From contig NZ_CP025746.1 in NCBI RefSeq assembly GCF_004015185.1, forward strand, positions 3,117,776 through 3,181,775: a stretch of 64,000 nt of DNA, given 5' to 3'. Shown one piece after another: positions 16,286-25,364 of this stretch; the first letter of the stretch is position 1, and each line of letters begins with the position of its first letter. Origin of the DNA: Clostridium manihotivorum (GTDB lineage Bacteria; Bacillota; Clostridia; Clostridiales; Clostridiaceae). The translations under genes and the position numbers were made by a program. The notes beneath the pieces were generated by a model. That model made no database searches and was not told the origin of the DNA. It saw only the letters and a list, made by a program, of their open reading frames with translations.

Positions 16286-18757
16286 ATGGCAACATATCAG
16301 GCTATAAATGCATGTACATGGCGTAATGGGAGCTGGATTGCAGGTGTTACCGATTATGTAAGACAAGGGGTTTATACTGCAGCCAACAATTATGAGAATG
16401 TGGGGGCTATGTTGTTTGACCTCACTAGCATTCGGAATACCTATGCGAACTATTACCCAACCTCTGCCAGTATTCATCTTGTAAGAATAGCAGCGGGTGA
16501 CTGGGGTTCTGCAAGAACCATGACGTTATACGCTGGAAATGCATATGGTATGCCAGCGCCAAGTTCAAGCACGAGTGTATCTGGGAGCAGACCGACGAAG
16601 GTTACCTCTGGATATAGCTACACTGTTTCCGCTGGGCAAGGTGCAAAGGATATAGCCATTTCCACTGTACTTATAGATTCCATCGGGAGCGGTGCGAGCA
16701 ATTGTCTATTCATGGATGCGGGTTCAAGCACTTTGAACTACATGGGCTTTGGTGCTAGGGATGATCTAAGCCAGATTGTTCTAACTATCAATTGGGCAAG
16801 CCGAACAACTGCCTGCAGTCCACCGACATCCTGTTCGGTGAGTGCAACACTCTCGGAAGGCAACGTCACATTGTCATGGAGCGGTGCATCAGGTGGTATA
16901 AATAACACTATTTCATCTTATGAAATTCAGTATAGCGAATCAGCAGATAACGTTACATGGGGCGCATGGATAGCACTGACCACAGTGACTACCACGGCTA
17001 CCAGTGGCAGTTTGTCAGTAGCACCATCCTCAACGCGGGGTAATTATCGCAGATTTCAGGTAAGGACAAGAGGAACAGCAGGAGCAAGCTATTACTCAGG
17101 CTGGAAGATATCCTCAAACTCTGTTAGACGAAACACGGTCCCAAGTCCGCCAACCACTGCAATGGCTACTCCTGTAAATTATAGCGATGAAACAATCACG
17201 TTGAATTGGAGTGGAGCCTCTGGAGGCACGAGTGCAATTAAGGGATATCAGATTGCCAGTCGGACATCTACAGATAATAATACATGGAGTCCGTGGAATG
17301 TACTGACAACATTGAATTTGTCGGCCAGTAGTGGTAGCTACAATCCAAATGTATCAAGAGTTCCAGGAACTTATACTCAGTTTGGTATCTGGACGATAGA
17401 CACTCTGGATGTCTACTCTTCCGAGAAAATCAGTAATAGTATCTATTGTGACATTACGGCTTGCGGACCTCCAACTGCTTGCTCAGTAAGTGCAGCTTTA
17501 GCTGAAGGAAACGTCACTCTTTCATGGAGTGGTGCTTCTGGTGGTGCGGGTAATGCCATCACATCCTATGAGATACAATATAGTGACTCGGCAGATAACA
17601 GTGCATGGGGAGCGTGGACAGCACTGACTGTAGCATTTACTTCTGCGACAAGTGGAAGCGTAACTGTGAGTCCACCGAGTACGCGCGGTTATTATCGTCG
17701 GTTCAGAGTGAGAACGCGAGGTACGGCTGGAGAGAGCTATTACTCAGACTGGACCATATCTAGTAACACAGTCCGTAAAAATACACTGCCGATACCACCG
17801 ACTTCCTTTACAGCGGCTCCTCCAATATATGAAGTCAACACAATAACCCTTACGTGGAGCGGAACGACACCCGGAACCAGTGCCATTAAGCAGTATGTCA
17901 TCCAACAGGCTACCTCGATTGACGGTATAAACTGGTCGGCATATGAAGCACTGACTACTATTATTTCAAGTGCTACTTCAGGCACCCATGAAGTGTATGC
18001 CTCACAGATACCCGGAATGTATACCCGTTATCGAATCAGTGTAACAGATGCACTTGATGCAGTTTCAAGCTATGTAGTTAGTAATACGGTAAAGAAAAAC
18101 AGTCCGCCTGCTGCTCCAATAATTGCCTACCCAATGACTGGTAACTCTGCTTATAACACCACACCACGTTTCATGATCACAACAGGTGTAGAGCCAGACG
18201 GTCAGACACAGATAGTGGAGGTGAAGATTGATTCAGGGGTATGGCATAATAGTGTAGACAATCCTGAGAGGTTTTCTACAAGCGGACATCTTGGTAATGG
18301 TGTTAAGACAGTTTATCAAGCAGAATCACTTACTGTAGGAAATCATACTATTACCTTTCGGTGCCTTGACAGCGATATTGAGTCGGCAAGCACGGAGGTT
18401 GTCCGTTCCTTTACGATACTACAACTACCTTTTGAAACAATTACTGCAAATGTGACGCATGTAAAAGCAACACATATTCAGACGATTCGAAACGCTGTAA
18501 ACATGGCTCGTAAATACTACAACCTATCTCCTGTGACTTGGAGAGAGGAGATCATTGCAGGAAAAACCACTATTAAGAATTGGCCGTTCCACATCACTGA
18601 AATCCGTAAAGCTATTGACACTATTATAGGGGTAGTTAATGGTTTTGATTCTTCTGCCACATTTGACATACCAGCTTTTACATGGCTACCCATCGGATCA
18701 GGAAGGCCAAAGGCGGATGTGATGGAACAGATTCAAGACCTCATTCTGGTGTTATAA
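16286..18757 (+). CDS. Fibronectin type III repeat tail fibre protein
   Basis: An 823-residue protein. The first ~175 residues form an Ala/Ser/Tyr-rich attachment domain. Then come four Fn3-like modules in an A-B-A'-B' pattern (about 16.81, 17.14, 17.46 and 17.79 kb), each with NVTLSWSGASGG or similar and YYSxWxISSNxVR endings. The final ~220 residues include a second beta domain and a helical end. Fn3 modules in phage tails bind surface carbohydrate weakly, so this is a likely host-adhesion fibre. The A/A' modules are close copies, indicating an internal duplication of about 650 bp. Confidence 0.8.
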   Translation: MATYQAINACTWRNGSWIAGVTDYVRQGVYTAANNYENVGAMLFDLTSIRNTYANYYPTSASIHLVRIAAGDWGSARTMTLYAGNAYGMPAPSSSTSVSGSRPTKVTSGYSYTVSAGQGAKDIAISTVLIDSIGSGASNCLFMDAGSSTLNYMGFGARDDLSQIVLTINWASRTTACSPPTSCSVSATLSEGNVTLSWSGASGGINNTISSYEIQYSESADNVTWGAWIALTTVTTTATSGSLSVAPSSTRGNYRRFQVRTRGTAGASYYSGWKISSNSVRRNTVPSPPTTAMATPVNYSDETITLNWSGASGGTSAIKGYQIASRTSTDNNTWSPWNVLTTLNLSASSGSYNPNVSRVPGTYTQFGIWTIDTLDVYSSEKISNSIYCDITACGPPTACSVSAALAEGNVTLSWSGASGGAGNAITSYEIQYSDSADNSAWGAWTALTVAFTSATSGSVTVSPPSTRGYYRRFRVRTRGTAGESYYSDWTISSNTVRKNTLPIPPTSFTAAPPIYEVNTITLTWSGTTPGTSAIKQYVIQQATSIDGINWSAYEALTTIISSATSGTHEVYASQIPGMYTRYRISVTDALDAVSSYVVSNTVKKNSPPAAPIIAYPMTGNSAYNTTPRFMITTGVEPDGQTQIVEVKIDSGVWHNSVDNPERFSTSGHLGNGVKTVYQAESLTVGNHTITFRCLDSDIESASTEVVRSFTILQLPFETITANVTHVKATHIQTIRNAVNMARKYYNLSPVTWREEIIAGKTTIKNWPFHITEIRKAIDTIIGVVNGFDSSATFDIPAFTWLPIGSGRPKADVMEQIQDLILVL

Positions 18758-18774
18758 GTTTGATACTACAATTC

Positions 18775-18805
18775 AGCGCTCTTGTGACTTGCAGGGGCGC
18801 TTTTC
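18775..18805 (+). terminator. Rho-independent terminator after tail fibre
   Basis: AGCGCTC pairs with GGGCGCT (18795-18801) with one G-T pair and a 13-base loop, followed by TTTT. It separates the structural genes from the lysis genes, though holin transcription could also read through it. Confidence 0.6.
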
Positions 18806-18839
18806 TATATACAAATTTAATGTAACGGAGGTGTTTTTA

Positions 18840-19280
18840 ATGAAAGAGATATGGAATTGGATACAGTTGACCTTTGTGGCTATAGGCGGATTTCTTGGCT
18901 GGTTCCTTGGTGGCTATGACGGGTTTCTATATGCACTGGTAGCTTTTGTTGCTATAGATTATCTGACAGGAGTGCTCTGTGCAATTGCAGATAAAAAGCT
19001 GTGTAGCGAAATCGGGGCAAAAGGTATCTTCAAAAAGGTACTTATCTTTGTGATGGTAGGTATTGCTCATATTCTTGATACACAAATTCTGGGCAGTAGC
19101 GGAGATAGTGGTGGTGCCTTGCGCACAGCAGTAATTTTCTTCTACCTAAGTAATGAGGGTGTATCCATTTTGGAGAATGCCGGGCATATTGGACTTCCTA
19201 TACCAGAAAAATTAAAGGCGGTTCTAGAGCAGCTACATGGGCGCGATGAAGAACCCCGTAAGCCAGGTGACGGACTATGA
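18840..19280 (+). CDS. Phage holin (toxin secretion/phage lysis holin family)
   Basis: A 146-residue membrane protein of the holin 4 type. It has membrane segments at about residues 8-30 and 30-45 (LTFVAIGGFLGWFLGG then FLYALVAFVAIDYLTGVLCAI) and another near 65-85; DYLTG is the family motif. It forms membrane holes that release the amidase at lysis. The start at 18840 follows CGGAGGTG; the longer frame from 18789 crosses the terminator. Its stop overlaps the BppU-like start (ATGA), an unusual place for a baseplate gene. Confidence 0.88.
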   Translation: MKEIWNWIQLTFVAIGGFLGWFLGGYDGFLYALVAFVAIDYLTGVLCAIADKKLCSEIGAKGIFKKVLIFVMVGIAHILDTQILGSSGDSGGALRTAVIFFYLSNEGVSILENAGHIGLPIPEKLKAVLEQLHGRDEEPRKPGDGL

Positions 19281-20671
19281 TTGACTTAACGAAAACAGTA
19301 ACGGTATTCATCGGCCGAAGAGGTGAACACTACTATAGGAATATTGAATTTGATGTATCCAGCTTACTGGAAGATAAATATCCAAGTGCCTCCTTAAATG
19401 CAGTTTACCTAAGACCTGATGGAATTGCCTATCCGGTTGTCACGAACTACGCAGATGGAGTCCTTATTTGGTCACCCAGTGCAACGGACACATCTGTTGT
19501 TGGTGTCGGTCGTCTGGAAATAAGGGTTACTTATGGAGAAGTGGTTGGAAAAAGCGTTCAAATATTAACCATCGTTGAGGATGCACTTGTTGACGGAATT
19601 GTTGAACCACCTGAACCACCCGCTCAGGAATGGCTCAATCAAGTACTTTCTGCCTTAGCTGAACTAGATATTCATGAAACAAATAATCTGCTAAATCTCA
19701 CTTATAACCTATTAAATAATAACTATGATCTGCTAAATACTACACACAATTTGGTAGAGGAAACGCGTGACCATTTATACACGCGGATTGGGGTTCTCCT
19801 TAATCATATGCATCCGATAGAAACAGCTACAGCACCGGATATGATAAGTCGAAGAGCATCCATAACTTTTACCGGTATAGCGAATGGCAACAACGTAGTA
19901 ATCGGTACAGTGACATATACTTTCGTTACAGCTTTAGGAAGTCCGACTGCAAATAATGTTCAGATATTGATTCAAGACACTCTCCGAAATACAGTAAAGA
20001 AATTTGCTGAAGCCATAAGAGGTATTCAAGACGATGCGAACATTGCCTATGGCACAGGTACAGATCCTAATCCGACTTGTACGGCCTACTGGACGAGTCA
20101 AAGATTTTCTATTGGAGAAGTTTCTGTAGCTGCAGGTGAGAGCTTATTTGTATTGGAAAGAGCGGAAAATGAGACAGCTCCAATACCTTTTACTTCTACT
20201 GCAACTGCAACTATCAATCCATTCACAAGGATAAGCTACCTGAGATATATCATGTCGGGCAACGTTTCAGGTCCAACCGGTGTCAATAGTGTACGTGGTC
20301 ATTTTCACACGGTTTTACCCATAAATAGTGTGGTTATTGGAGGACAGGGTGGATTGCTTTATCCCGCGACTTATGACTGTCATTTGTTAACCCTTTGTCG
20401 TCAATCAGATACAAGTGAGAAAGAACTTGACTTATATATATCCAATGACGAAGAGACTTTCACCAGGATAGCACGGAGTACACCTGTTGGGGCGGATAGT
20501 ACTAACGCAGCTCAACATATTCATATTCAAATGCGTCAGGGCAGAGTACCCGCTGGTTATGGACTGTATATCTGTATGGGAAGTGACGGCACATCGACGA
20601 ATGCATACTGTGACCTGAAGTTTACCTATCATCTATATCCAGCCACTCTAGCTACAAACCAAATCTTATAA
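19277..20671 (+). CDS. BppU-like baseplate upper protein
   Basis: This 464-residue protein has an N-terminal ~110-residue domain resembling the BppU N-terminal domain of lactococcal-type baseplates (TVTVFIGRRGEHYYRNIEFDVSS, LEIRVTYGEVVGKSVQILTIV). A proline-rich hinge (VEPPEPPAQEW) and an Asn/Leu repeated helix (LLNLTYNLLNNNYDLLNTTHNLV), probably a coiled-coil trimeriser, follow. Then come two beta domains, the last ending near KFTYHLYPATLATNQ. Sits between holin and amidase rather than with the baseplate genes. Confidence 0.72.
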   Translation: MIDLTKTVTVFIGRRGEHYYRNIEFDVSSLLEDKYPSASLNAVYLRPDGIAYPVVTNYADGVLIWSPSATDTSVVGVGRLEIRVTYGEVVGKSVQILTIVEDALVDGIVEPPEPPAQEWLNQVLSALAELDIHETNNLLNLTYNLLNNNYDLLNTTHNLVEETRDHLYTRIGVLLNHMHPIETATAPDMISRRASITFTGIANGNNVVIGTVTYTFVTALGSPTANNVQILIQDTLRNTVKKFAEAIRGIQDDANIAYGTGTDPNPTCTAYWTSQRFSIGEVSVAAGESLFVLERAENETAPIPFTSTATATINPFTRISYLRYIMSGNVSGPTGVNSVRGHFHTVLPINSVVIGGQGGLLYPATYDCHLLTLCRQSDTSEKELDLYISNDEETFTRIARSTPVGADSTNAAQHIHIQMRQGRVPAGYGLYICMGSDGTSTNAYCDLKFTYHLYPATLATNQIL

Positions 20672-20688
20672 TCTATGAGGTGATCGAT

Positions 20689-21393
20689 ATGAACCTGCAA
20701 AAACTTATATTAATAAACAATGCCTGCTTCAAAGCAGGTAAAACTATAACACCGAAGGGCATCATGGTGCATTCTACTGGCGCCAATAACCCTAATCTCA
20801 AAAGGTATGTTGGTCCAGACGATGGTTTACTGGGGATGAACCAATACAACAACCATTGGAATCAGGAAAGACCCGGAGGTCGACAAGTTTGTGTTCATGC
20901 CTTTATTGGTAAACTAGCAGATGGCTCCATTGCCACCTATCAAACATTACCCTGGAATCACCGAGGTTGGCATGCCGGAGGAGATGCAAACAATACGCAT
21001 ATAGGATTTGAAATCTGCGAGGACGGTTTGACCGATGCCTCGTATTTTTCTGCTGTTTATAAGGAAGCTATAGAGCTTTGTGTATATCTTTGTAAACTCT
21101 ATGGCTTTAGTCAGCAAGACATCATCTGCCATAGCGAAGGTCACAAACTAGGCATCGCAAGTAACCATGCGGATGTTATGCACTGGTTTCCCAAGCACGG
21201 TAAGTCGATGGATACCTTTAGAACTGATGTAAAGAAACAATTGGAGGCAGAAAAGAGCCAAAATCCTGTAACACCACAAACTAAGCTATATCGTGTGCAA
21301 ATCGGTGCTTTCTCTGTAAAAGCCAATGCTGAAGCACAGCTTGCAAAGGCAAAAGCTTCTGGATTTAAGGATGCTTTTATTAAATATGAATAA
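20689..21393 (+). CDS. N-acetylmuramoyl-L-alanine amidase endolysin with SPOR-like end
   Basis: A 234-residue endolysin. Residues ~18-165 form an amidase type 2 domain: GIMVHSTGA, the VCVHAFIGK region, HRGWHAGGDANNTHIGFE and HSEGHKLGIASNHADVMHWF supply the zinc histidines and catalytic residues. The C-terminus (LYRVQIGAFSVKANAEAQLAKAKASGF) is a SPOR-type repeat that binds denuded peptidoglycan. TGAGGTG precedes ATG 20689; GTG 20680 overlaps it. Cleaves peptidoglycan stem peptides at lysis. Confidence 0.9.
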   Translation: MNLQKLILINNACFKAGKTITPKGIMVHSTGANNPNLKRYVGPDDGLLGMNQYNNHWNQERPGGRQVCVHAFIGKLADGSIATYQTLPWNHRGWHAGGDANNTHIGFEICEDGLTDASYFSAVYKEAIELCVYLCKLYGFSQQDIICHSEGHKLGIASNHADVMHWFPKHGKSMDTFRTDVKKQLEAEKSQNPVTPQTKLYRVQIGAFSVKANAEAQLAKAKASGFKDAFIKYE

Positions 21394-21405
21394 TAAATAT
21401 AAATT

Positions 21406-21440
21406 GCCTGTGGGGGTTTGCTCCTGCAGGCTCTTTTTTT
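21406..21440 (+). terminator. Strong rho-independent terminator after amidase
   Basis: GCCTGTGGGGG pairs with CTCCTGCAGGC over 11 bases (three G-T pairs) around a TTTG loop, followed by TCTTTTTTT. It ends the late morphogenesis and lysis unit. Confidence 0.85.
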
Positions 21441-21517
21441 ATGCTCTGATTCAAATTAATTTTTACAAATCCTCAACTTCGACCTGTTCCCGCGGCTATT
21501 AGGTAGGAGGTGGCTTT

Positions 21518-21754
21518 ATGAATCAGAACGAGTATAGAAAAGTTACAAAGATTACGGAAGAAATCACAGAAAAAAGAATCGAATCTAAAAGTGTGTCACT
21601 TGAGCAGCTACAGCGTGAGTTTGATTATATCCAGGCAGAAAAATTACTGAATAAGATGCTTGAAAAAGGCTTGATTTCGGAGGCTGAATTCAACAAAATA
21701 ACCGCATTAAATCGGCAAACTTTCTCACCACTCTTGGCAGAGTTAATGCCCTAA
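21518..21754 (+). CDS. SHOCT-like small protein
   Basis: A 78-residue helical protein. Residues ~38-64 (DYIQAEKLLNKMLEKGLISEAEFNKI) match the SHOCT short C-terminal domain pattern. Such proteins are often found directly upstream of serine recombinase triplets in Clostridia. Its function is unknown; small size, charge and position make it a candidate recombination directionality or regulatory factor, which is inference only. TAGGAGGTGGC is the ribosome site. The recombinases begin after promoter element copy 3. Confidence 0.65.
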   Translation: MNQNEYRKVTKITEEITEKRIESKSVSLEQLQREFDYIQAEKLLNKMLEKGLISEAEFNKITALNRQTFSPLLAELMP

Positions 21755-21759
21755 AAACG

Positions 21760-21790
21760 TTGATATATAAGGACTTTAGAGGTAATATGT
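21760..21790 (+). promoter_or_regulatory. Phage promoter-like element, copy 3
   Basis: TTGATA at 21760-21765, TATAAG, then ACTTTAGAG and AATATGT at 21784-21790. It shares TTGATA, TATAAG, TTTAGAG and ATATGT with the copies at 93 and 1128 and has the same 18-base spacing. It lies 26 bases before the start of the first recombinase. Confidence 0.5.
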
Positions 21791-21815
21791 GACCTACCAA
21801 GAAGGAGGTGAGAGG

Positions 21816-23381
21816 ATGAAAAAGATAACGAAAATAGAGAGCAACAAGACCAATTCCTTTATTAAGCCAAAGTTACGAGTAGCTGCTTACTGCCGTGTTT
21901 CTACAGACAGCGATGAACAGCTTGTCAGCTTGCAAGCACAAAAGACCCATTATGAGACCTACATAAAGGCAAACCCGGAATGGGAATATGTAGGGTTGTA
22001 TTATGATGAAGGCATCAGCGGCACTAAAAAGGAAAAACGCTCTGAACTGCTTAGGATGATATCGGATTGTGAAAATAAGAAAATAGACTTAATCATTACA
22101 AAGTCCATCAGTAGATTTGCGAGAAATACAACAGACTGTCTGGAGATGGTTCGCAAACTGGTAGACATTGGTGTTTTCATTTACTTCGAGAAGGAAAACA
22201 TAAATACCCAATCAATGGAAAGTGAGTTGATGCTCTCCATTCTGAGTGGACTTGCGGAAAGTGAGTCAATTTCCATTTCGGAAAATAACAAGTGGGCAAT
22301 TCAAAGACGATTCCAGAACGGAACTTTCAAGATTTCATATCCACCATTCGGTTATGAAAACATTGACGGACAGATGATTGTAAACCCCAAGCAGGCAGAA
22401 ATTGTGAAGTATATTTTTGAAGAGGCATTATCGGGCAAGGGCACACAGAAAATTGCAGATGACCTTAATCATAAAGGTATCCCATCAAAAAAAGGCGGTC
22501 GTTGGACGGCTACAACAATTCGGGGCATTCTTGCCAACGAAAAATATACTGGTGATGTTATTTTGCAAAAGACCTATACCGATAGCCGTTTTAACAGGCG
22601 CACCAATTATGGTGAGAAAAACATGTATTTGGTAGAAAACCACCATGAGGCAATTATCACCCATGAAGATTTTGAAGCAGTAGATGCAGTTATCAATCAG
22701 AGAGCAAAAGAAAAAGGTATCGTAAAGCGTACAAGTAAATATTTAAATCGATATCCTTTTTCAGGCAAAATCATCTGCTCCGAATGTGGTAGTACCTTTA
22801 AAAGGCGGATTCATTCATCCGGAGCAAGAAAATATATCGCTTGGTGTTGCAGTAAGCACATAAGGCAGATAACGGAATGTTCCATGCAGTTTATTCGAGA
22901 TGATGATATAAAAACAGCTTTTGTTACGATGATGAATAAACTGGTTTTCGGTCAAAAGTTCATAATAAGACCGCTGTTGGATGGATTGCGTAAACAAAAC
23001 AGTCCAGAGAGCTTTCGGAGGATTGAAGAATTGGAAGCTAAGATTGAAAGTAACTCGGAGCAGAGTCAGATGTTGACGGGGTTAATGACCAAAGGATACT
23101 TAGAACCTGCTCTATTCAATAAAGAAAAGAATTCACTAGCGGCAGAAGGTGCAAGGCTTCTAGCCGAAAAGGAGCAGCTCACTCATTCGACAAACGACAA
23201 TCTTGCAAAAGTAGAGGAAGTCAACCGTCTGCTTAAGTTTGTTGCTAAATCAAAAATGCTCACAGCTTATAAGGATGAGTTGTTTGAAAATTATGTGGAG
23301 AAGATTATTGTTTATTCACGAGAGGAGATTGGATTTGAATTAAAGTGTGGAATTACACTGAGGGAAAGGTTGGTGAATTAG
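21816..23381 (+). CDS. Large serine recombinase, first of cassette
   Basis: A 521-residue large serine recombinase. The resolvase catalytic domain opens with [15 protein letters not shown], where the nucleophile is the Ser of CRVST; the [16 protein letters not shown] stretch near residues 90-105 carries active-site arginines. A Recombinase domain (FGYENIDGQMIV ... GIPSKKGGRWTATTIRGILANEKYTGD), a zinc ribbon (CSECGSTFKRR ... CCSKH) and a coiled coil complete it. The chosen start at 21816 follows GAAGGAGGTGAGAGG. The next gene begins directly after its stop. Confidence 0.93.
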   Translation: MKKITKIESNKTNSFIKPKLRVAAYCRVSTDSDEQLVSLQAQKTHYETYIKANPEWEYVGLYYDEGISGTKKEKRSELLRMISDCENKKIDLIITKSISRFARNTTDCLEMVRKLVDIGVFIYFEKENINTQSMESELMLSILSGLAESESISISENNKWAIQRRFQNGTFKISYPPFGYENIDGQMIVNPKQAEIVKYIFEEALSGKGTQKIADDLNHKGIPSKKGGRWTATTIRGILANEKYTGDVILQKTYTDSRFNRRTNYGEKNMYLVENHHEAIITHEDFEAVDAVINQRAKEKGIVKRTSKYLNRYPFSGKIICSECGSTFKRRIHSSGARKYIAWCCSKHIRQITECSMQFIRDDDIKTAFVTMMNKLVFGQKFIIRPLLDGLRKQNSPESFRRIEELEAKIESNSEQSQMLTGLMTKGYLEPALFNKEKNSLAAEGARLLAEKEQLTHSTNDNLAKVEEVNRLLKFVAKSKMLTAYKDELFENYVEKIIVYSREEIGFELKCGITLRERLVN

Positions 23382-23795
23382 ATGGGGCATACACCCTACG
23401 GATATAGAATTGAAAACGGAAAGGCTATAGTGGATGAAATGACAGCAGAGCAAGTAAGAAAGTTATATGCAGGATACTTGGAGGGTCTTTCTTTGAAGGA
23501 GGCTGCTAAAGAAGCTGAGATAAACTGTTATCACGCCACTGCAGGAAGAATGCTACAAGACAAGCACTACCTTGGCGATGAATTCTACCCTCCGATTATT
23601 GATGAGGAAACCTTCGAAAAGGCCATGATTGAAAAACAAAAACGAGCTAAAAAGCTCGGAAGGGTATGGGAGACAAGGGATAAGCCAGTGGTGGATTATA
23701 AAGTAAAGTTCAAAGTAAAACCCATGGAGCAGAAATACGATAACCCATACAAGCAAGCAGAATATGCTTACAGTCTGATAGAAAGTGAGGTGTAA
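23382..23795 (+). CDS. Short recombinase-domain protein without catalytic domain
   Basis: A 137-residue protein that begins inside a Recombinase domain: HTPYGYRIENGKAIVDE and VRKLYAGYLEGLSLKEAAKEA match the DNA-binding domain of serine recombinases. It has no catalytic Ser domain and no zinc ribbon. It is an intact frame that starts one base after the upstream stop and ends three bases before the next start, so it is kept as a gene, not decay. It could bind attachment sites as an accessory DNA-binding factor. Confidence 0.75.
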   Translation: MGHTPYGYRIENGKAIVDEMTAEQVRKLYAGYLEGLSLKEAAKEAEINCYHATAGRMLQDKHYLGDEFYPPIIDEETFEKAMIEKQKRAKKLGRVWETRDKPVVDYKVKFKVKPMEQKYDNPYKQAEYAYSLIESEV

Positions 23796-23798
23796 CAT

Positions 23799-25364
23799 GT
23801 GGCGGTAAGTAAAAATGTTACGGTAATTCCGGCAATTAGGCGAGTCGGATACATTAATAATAGTGAAAGCAAACCCAAAACACGAGTAGCTGCTTACTGC
23901 CGTGTTTCAACGGATAGTGATGAGCAGGCTTCAAGTTATGAGGTGCAGATTGCTCATTACACAGATTTTATAAAAAAGAATTCGGAGTGGGAATTTGCAG
24001 GTATCTTTGCAGATGACGGTATCACAGGAACCAATACAAAAAAACGTGAAGAATTTAATCGTATGATTGAAGAGTGTATGGCAGGAAATATAGATATGAT
24101 CATTACAAAGTCCATCAGCCGATTTGCAAGGAACACTTTGGACTGTCTTAAATACATCCGTCAACTAAAGGATAAGAATATCGCCGTGTTCTTTGAAAAA
24201 GAGAATATCAACACAATGGATTCCAAGGGCGAAATCATGCTAACTATTATGGCCTCCCTTGCCCAGCAGGAGAGCCAGTCCTTAAGCCAGAATGTTAAGC
24301 TAGGTATCCAGTATCGATATCAGCAAGGTGAAATTCAGGTGAACCACAATCGTTTCTTGGGATATACCAAGGATGAAAACAAGCACCTGGTGATTGACCC
24401 AGAGGGTGCAGAAATTGTAAAAAGAATTTACAGAGAATACCTTGAGGGAGCGAGCCTTTTGCAGATAGCAAGAGGATTAGAGGCAGATGGTATTCTTACA
24501 GCAGCGGGCAAAGCAAAATGGAGACCAGAAACATTAAAGAAGATATTACAGAATGAAAAGTACATCGGAGATGCCCTCTTGCAAAAAACCTATACGGTAG
24601 ATTTCCTTTCCAAAAAGCGAGTCAAGAATAACGGAATTGTTCCCCAGTACTATGTAGAAAACAGCCATGAGCTTATCATACCGCGTGACCTTTTTATGCA
24701 GGTTCAAGAAGAGATGGTAAGAAGGACGAACATCCGAAGCGGTAAGAGCAGTAAAAAGAGAGTTTATAGCAGCAAGTATGCTTTATCGAGCATAGTTTAC
24801 TGTGGACAATGCGGTGATATTTACCGCAGGGTACACTGGAATAACCGAGGCTACAAGTCTATTGTTTGGAGATGCGTCAGCCGCTTGGAGGAAAAGGGGT
24901 CTGACTGTACCTCCCCTACCGTAAATGAGGAAACATTGCAGACAGCGGTTGTAAAAGCTATTAATGAACTATTAGCCAACAAAGAACCATTCCTTCAGGT
25001 ACTGCTGAAAAACATAGCAACAGTACTTAATGAGGAAAATGATAATGCTACCGATGATATTGATAGCAAATTGGAAGAATTGCAGAAGGAGCTTCTCAAA
25101 CAAGCAAAGTCAAAGAATGATTACGATGATGTGGCAGATGAGATATACCGTCTCCGGGAGTTGAAGCAAAATGCACTTGTGGAGAATGCGGAGCGTGAAG
25201 GAAAAAGGCAACGAATCACTGAGATGACAGACTTCCTAAATGAGCAGTCCTACGAGCTGGAGGAATATGATGAGCAACTGGTAAGGCGGCTTATTGAAAA
25301 AATTACGGTATTTGATGATAAACTCACCGTTGAATTCAAATCAGGTGTTGAAATTGATATATAG
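23799..25364 (+). CDS. Large serine recombinase, second catalytic member
   Basis: A 521-residue serine recombinase paralogous to the one at 21816. Catalytic domain with [20 protein letters not shown] and [16 protein letters not shown], then a Recombinase domain from about [20 protein letters not shown], zinc ribbon ([12 protein letters not shown] ... CTSP) and coiled coil. Starts at GTG 23799. The two catalytic members share long DNA stretches around CGAGTAGCTGCTTACTGC. Two complementary recombinases plus the short protein probably act together at the att sites. Confidence 0.93.
   Translation: MAVSKNVTVIPAIRRVGYINNSESKPKTRVAAYCRVSTDSDEQASSYEVQIAHYTDFIKKNSEWEFAGIFADDGITGTNTKKREEFNRMIEECMAGNIDMIITKSISRFARNTLDCLKYIRQLKDKNIAVFFEKENINTMDSKGEIMLTIMASLAQQESQSLSQNVKLGIQYRYQQGEIQVNHNRFLGYTKDENKHLVIDPEGAEIVKRIYREYLEGASLLQIARGLEADGILTAAGKAKWRPETLKKILQNEKYIGDALLQKTYTVDFLSKKRVKNNGIVPQYYVENSHELIIPRDLFMQVQEEMVRRTNIRSGKSSKKRVYSSKYALSSIVYCGQCGDIYRRVHWNNRGYKSIVWRCVSRLEEKGSDCTSPTVNEETLQTAVVKAINELLANKEPFLQVLLKNIATVLNEENDNATDDIDSKLEELQKELLKQAKSKNDYDDVADEIYRLRELKQNALVENAEREGKRQRITEMTDFLNEQSYELEEYDEQLVRRLIEKITVFDDKLTVEFKSGVEIDI

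Noticed and set aside
16286-18757. Diversity-generating retroelement acting on the tail fibre
   Set aside because: No reverse transcriptase gene or template repeat is visible nearby; the variation seen is module duplication.
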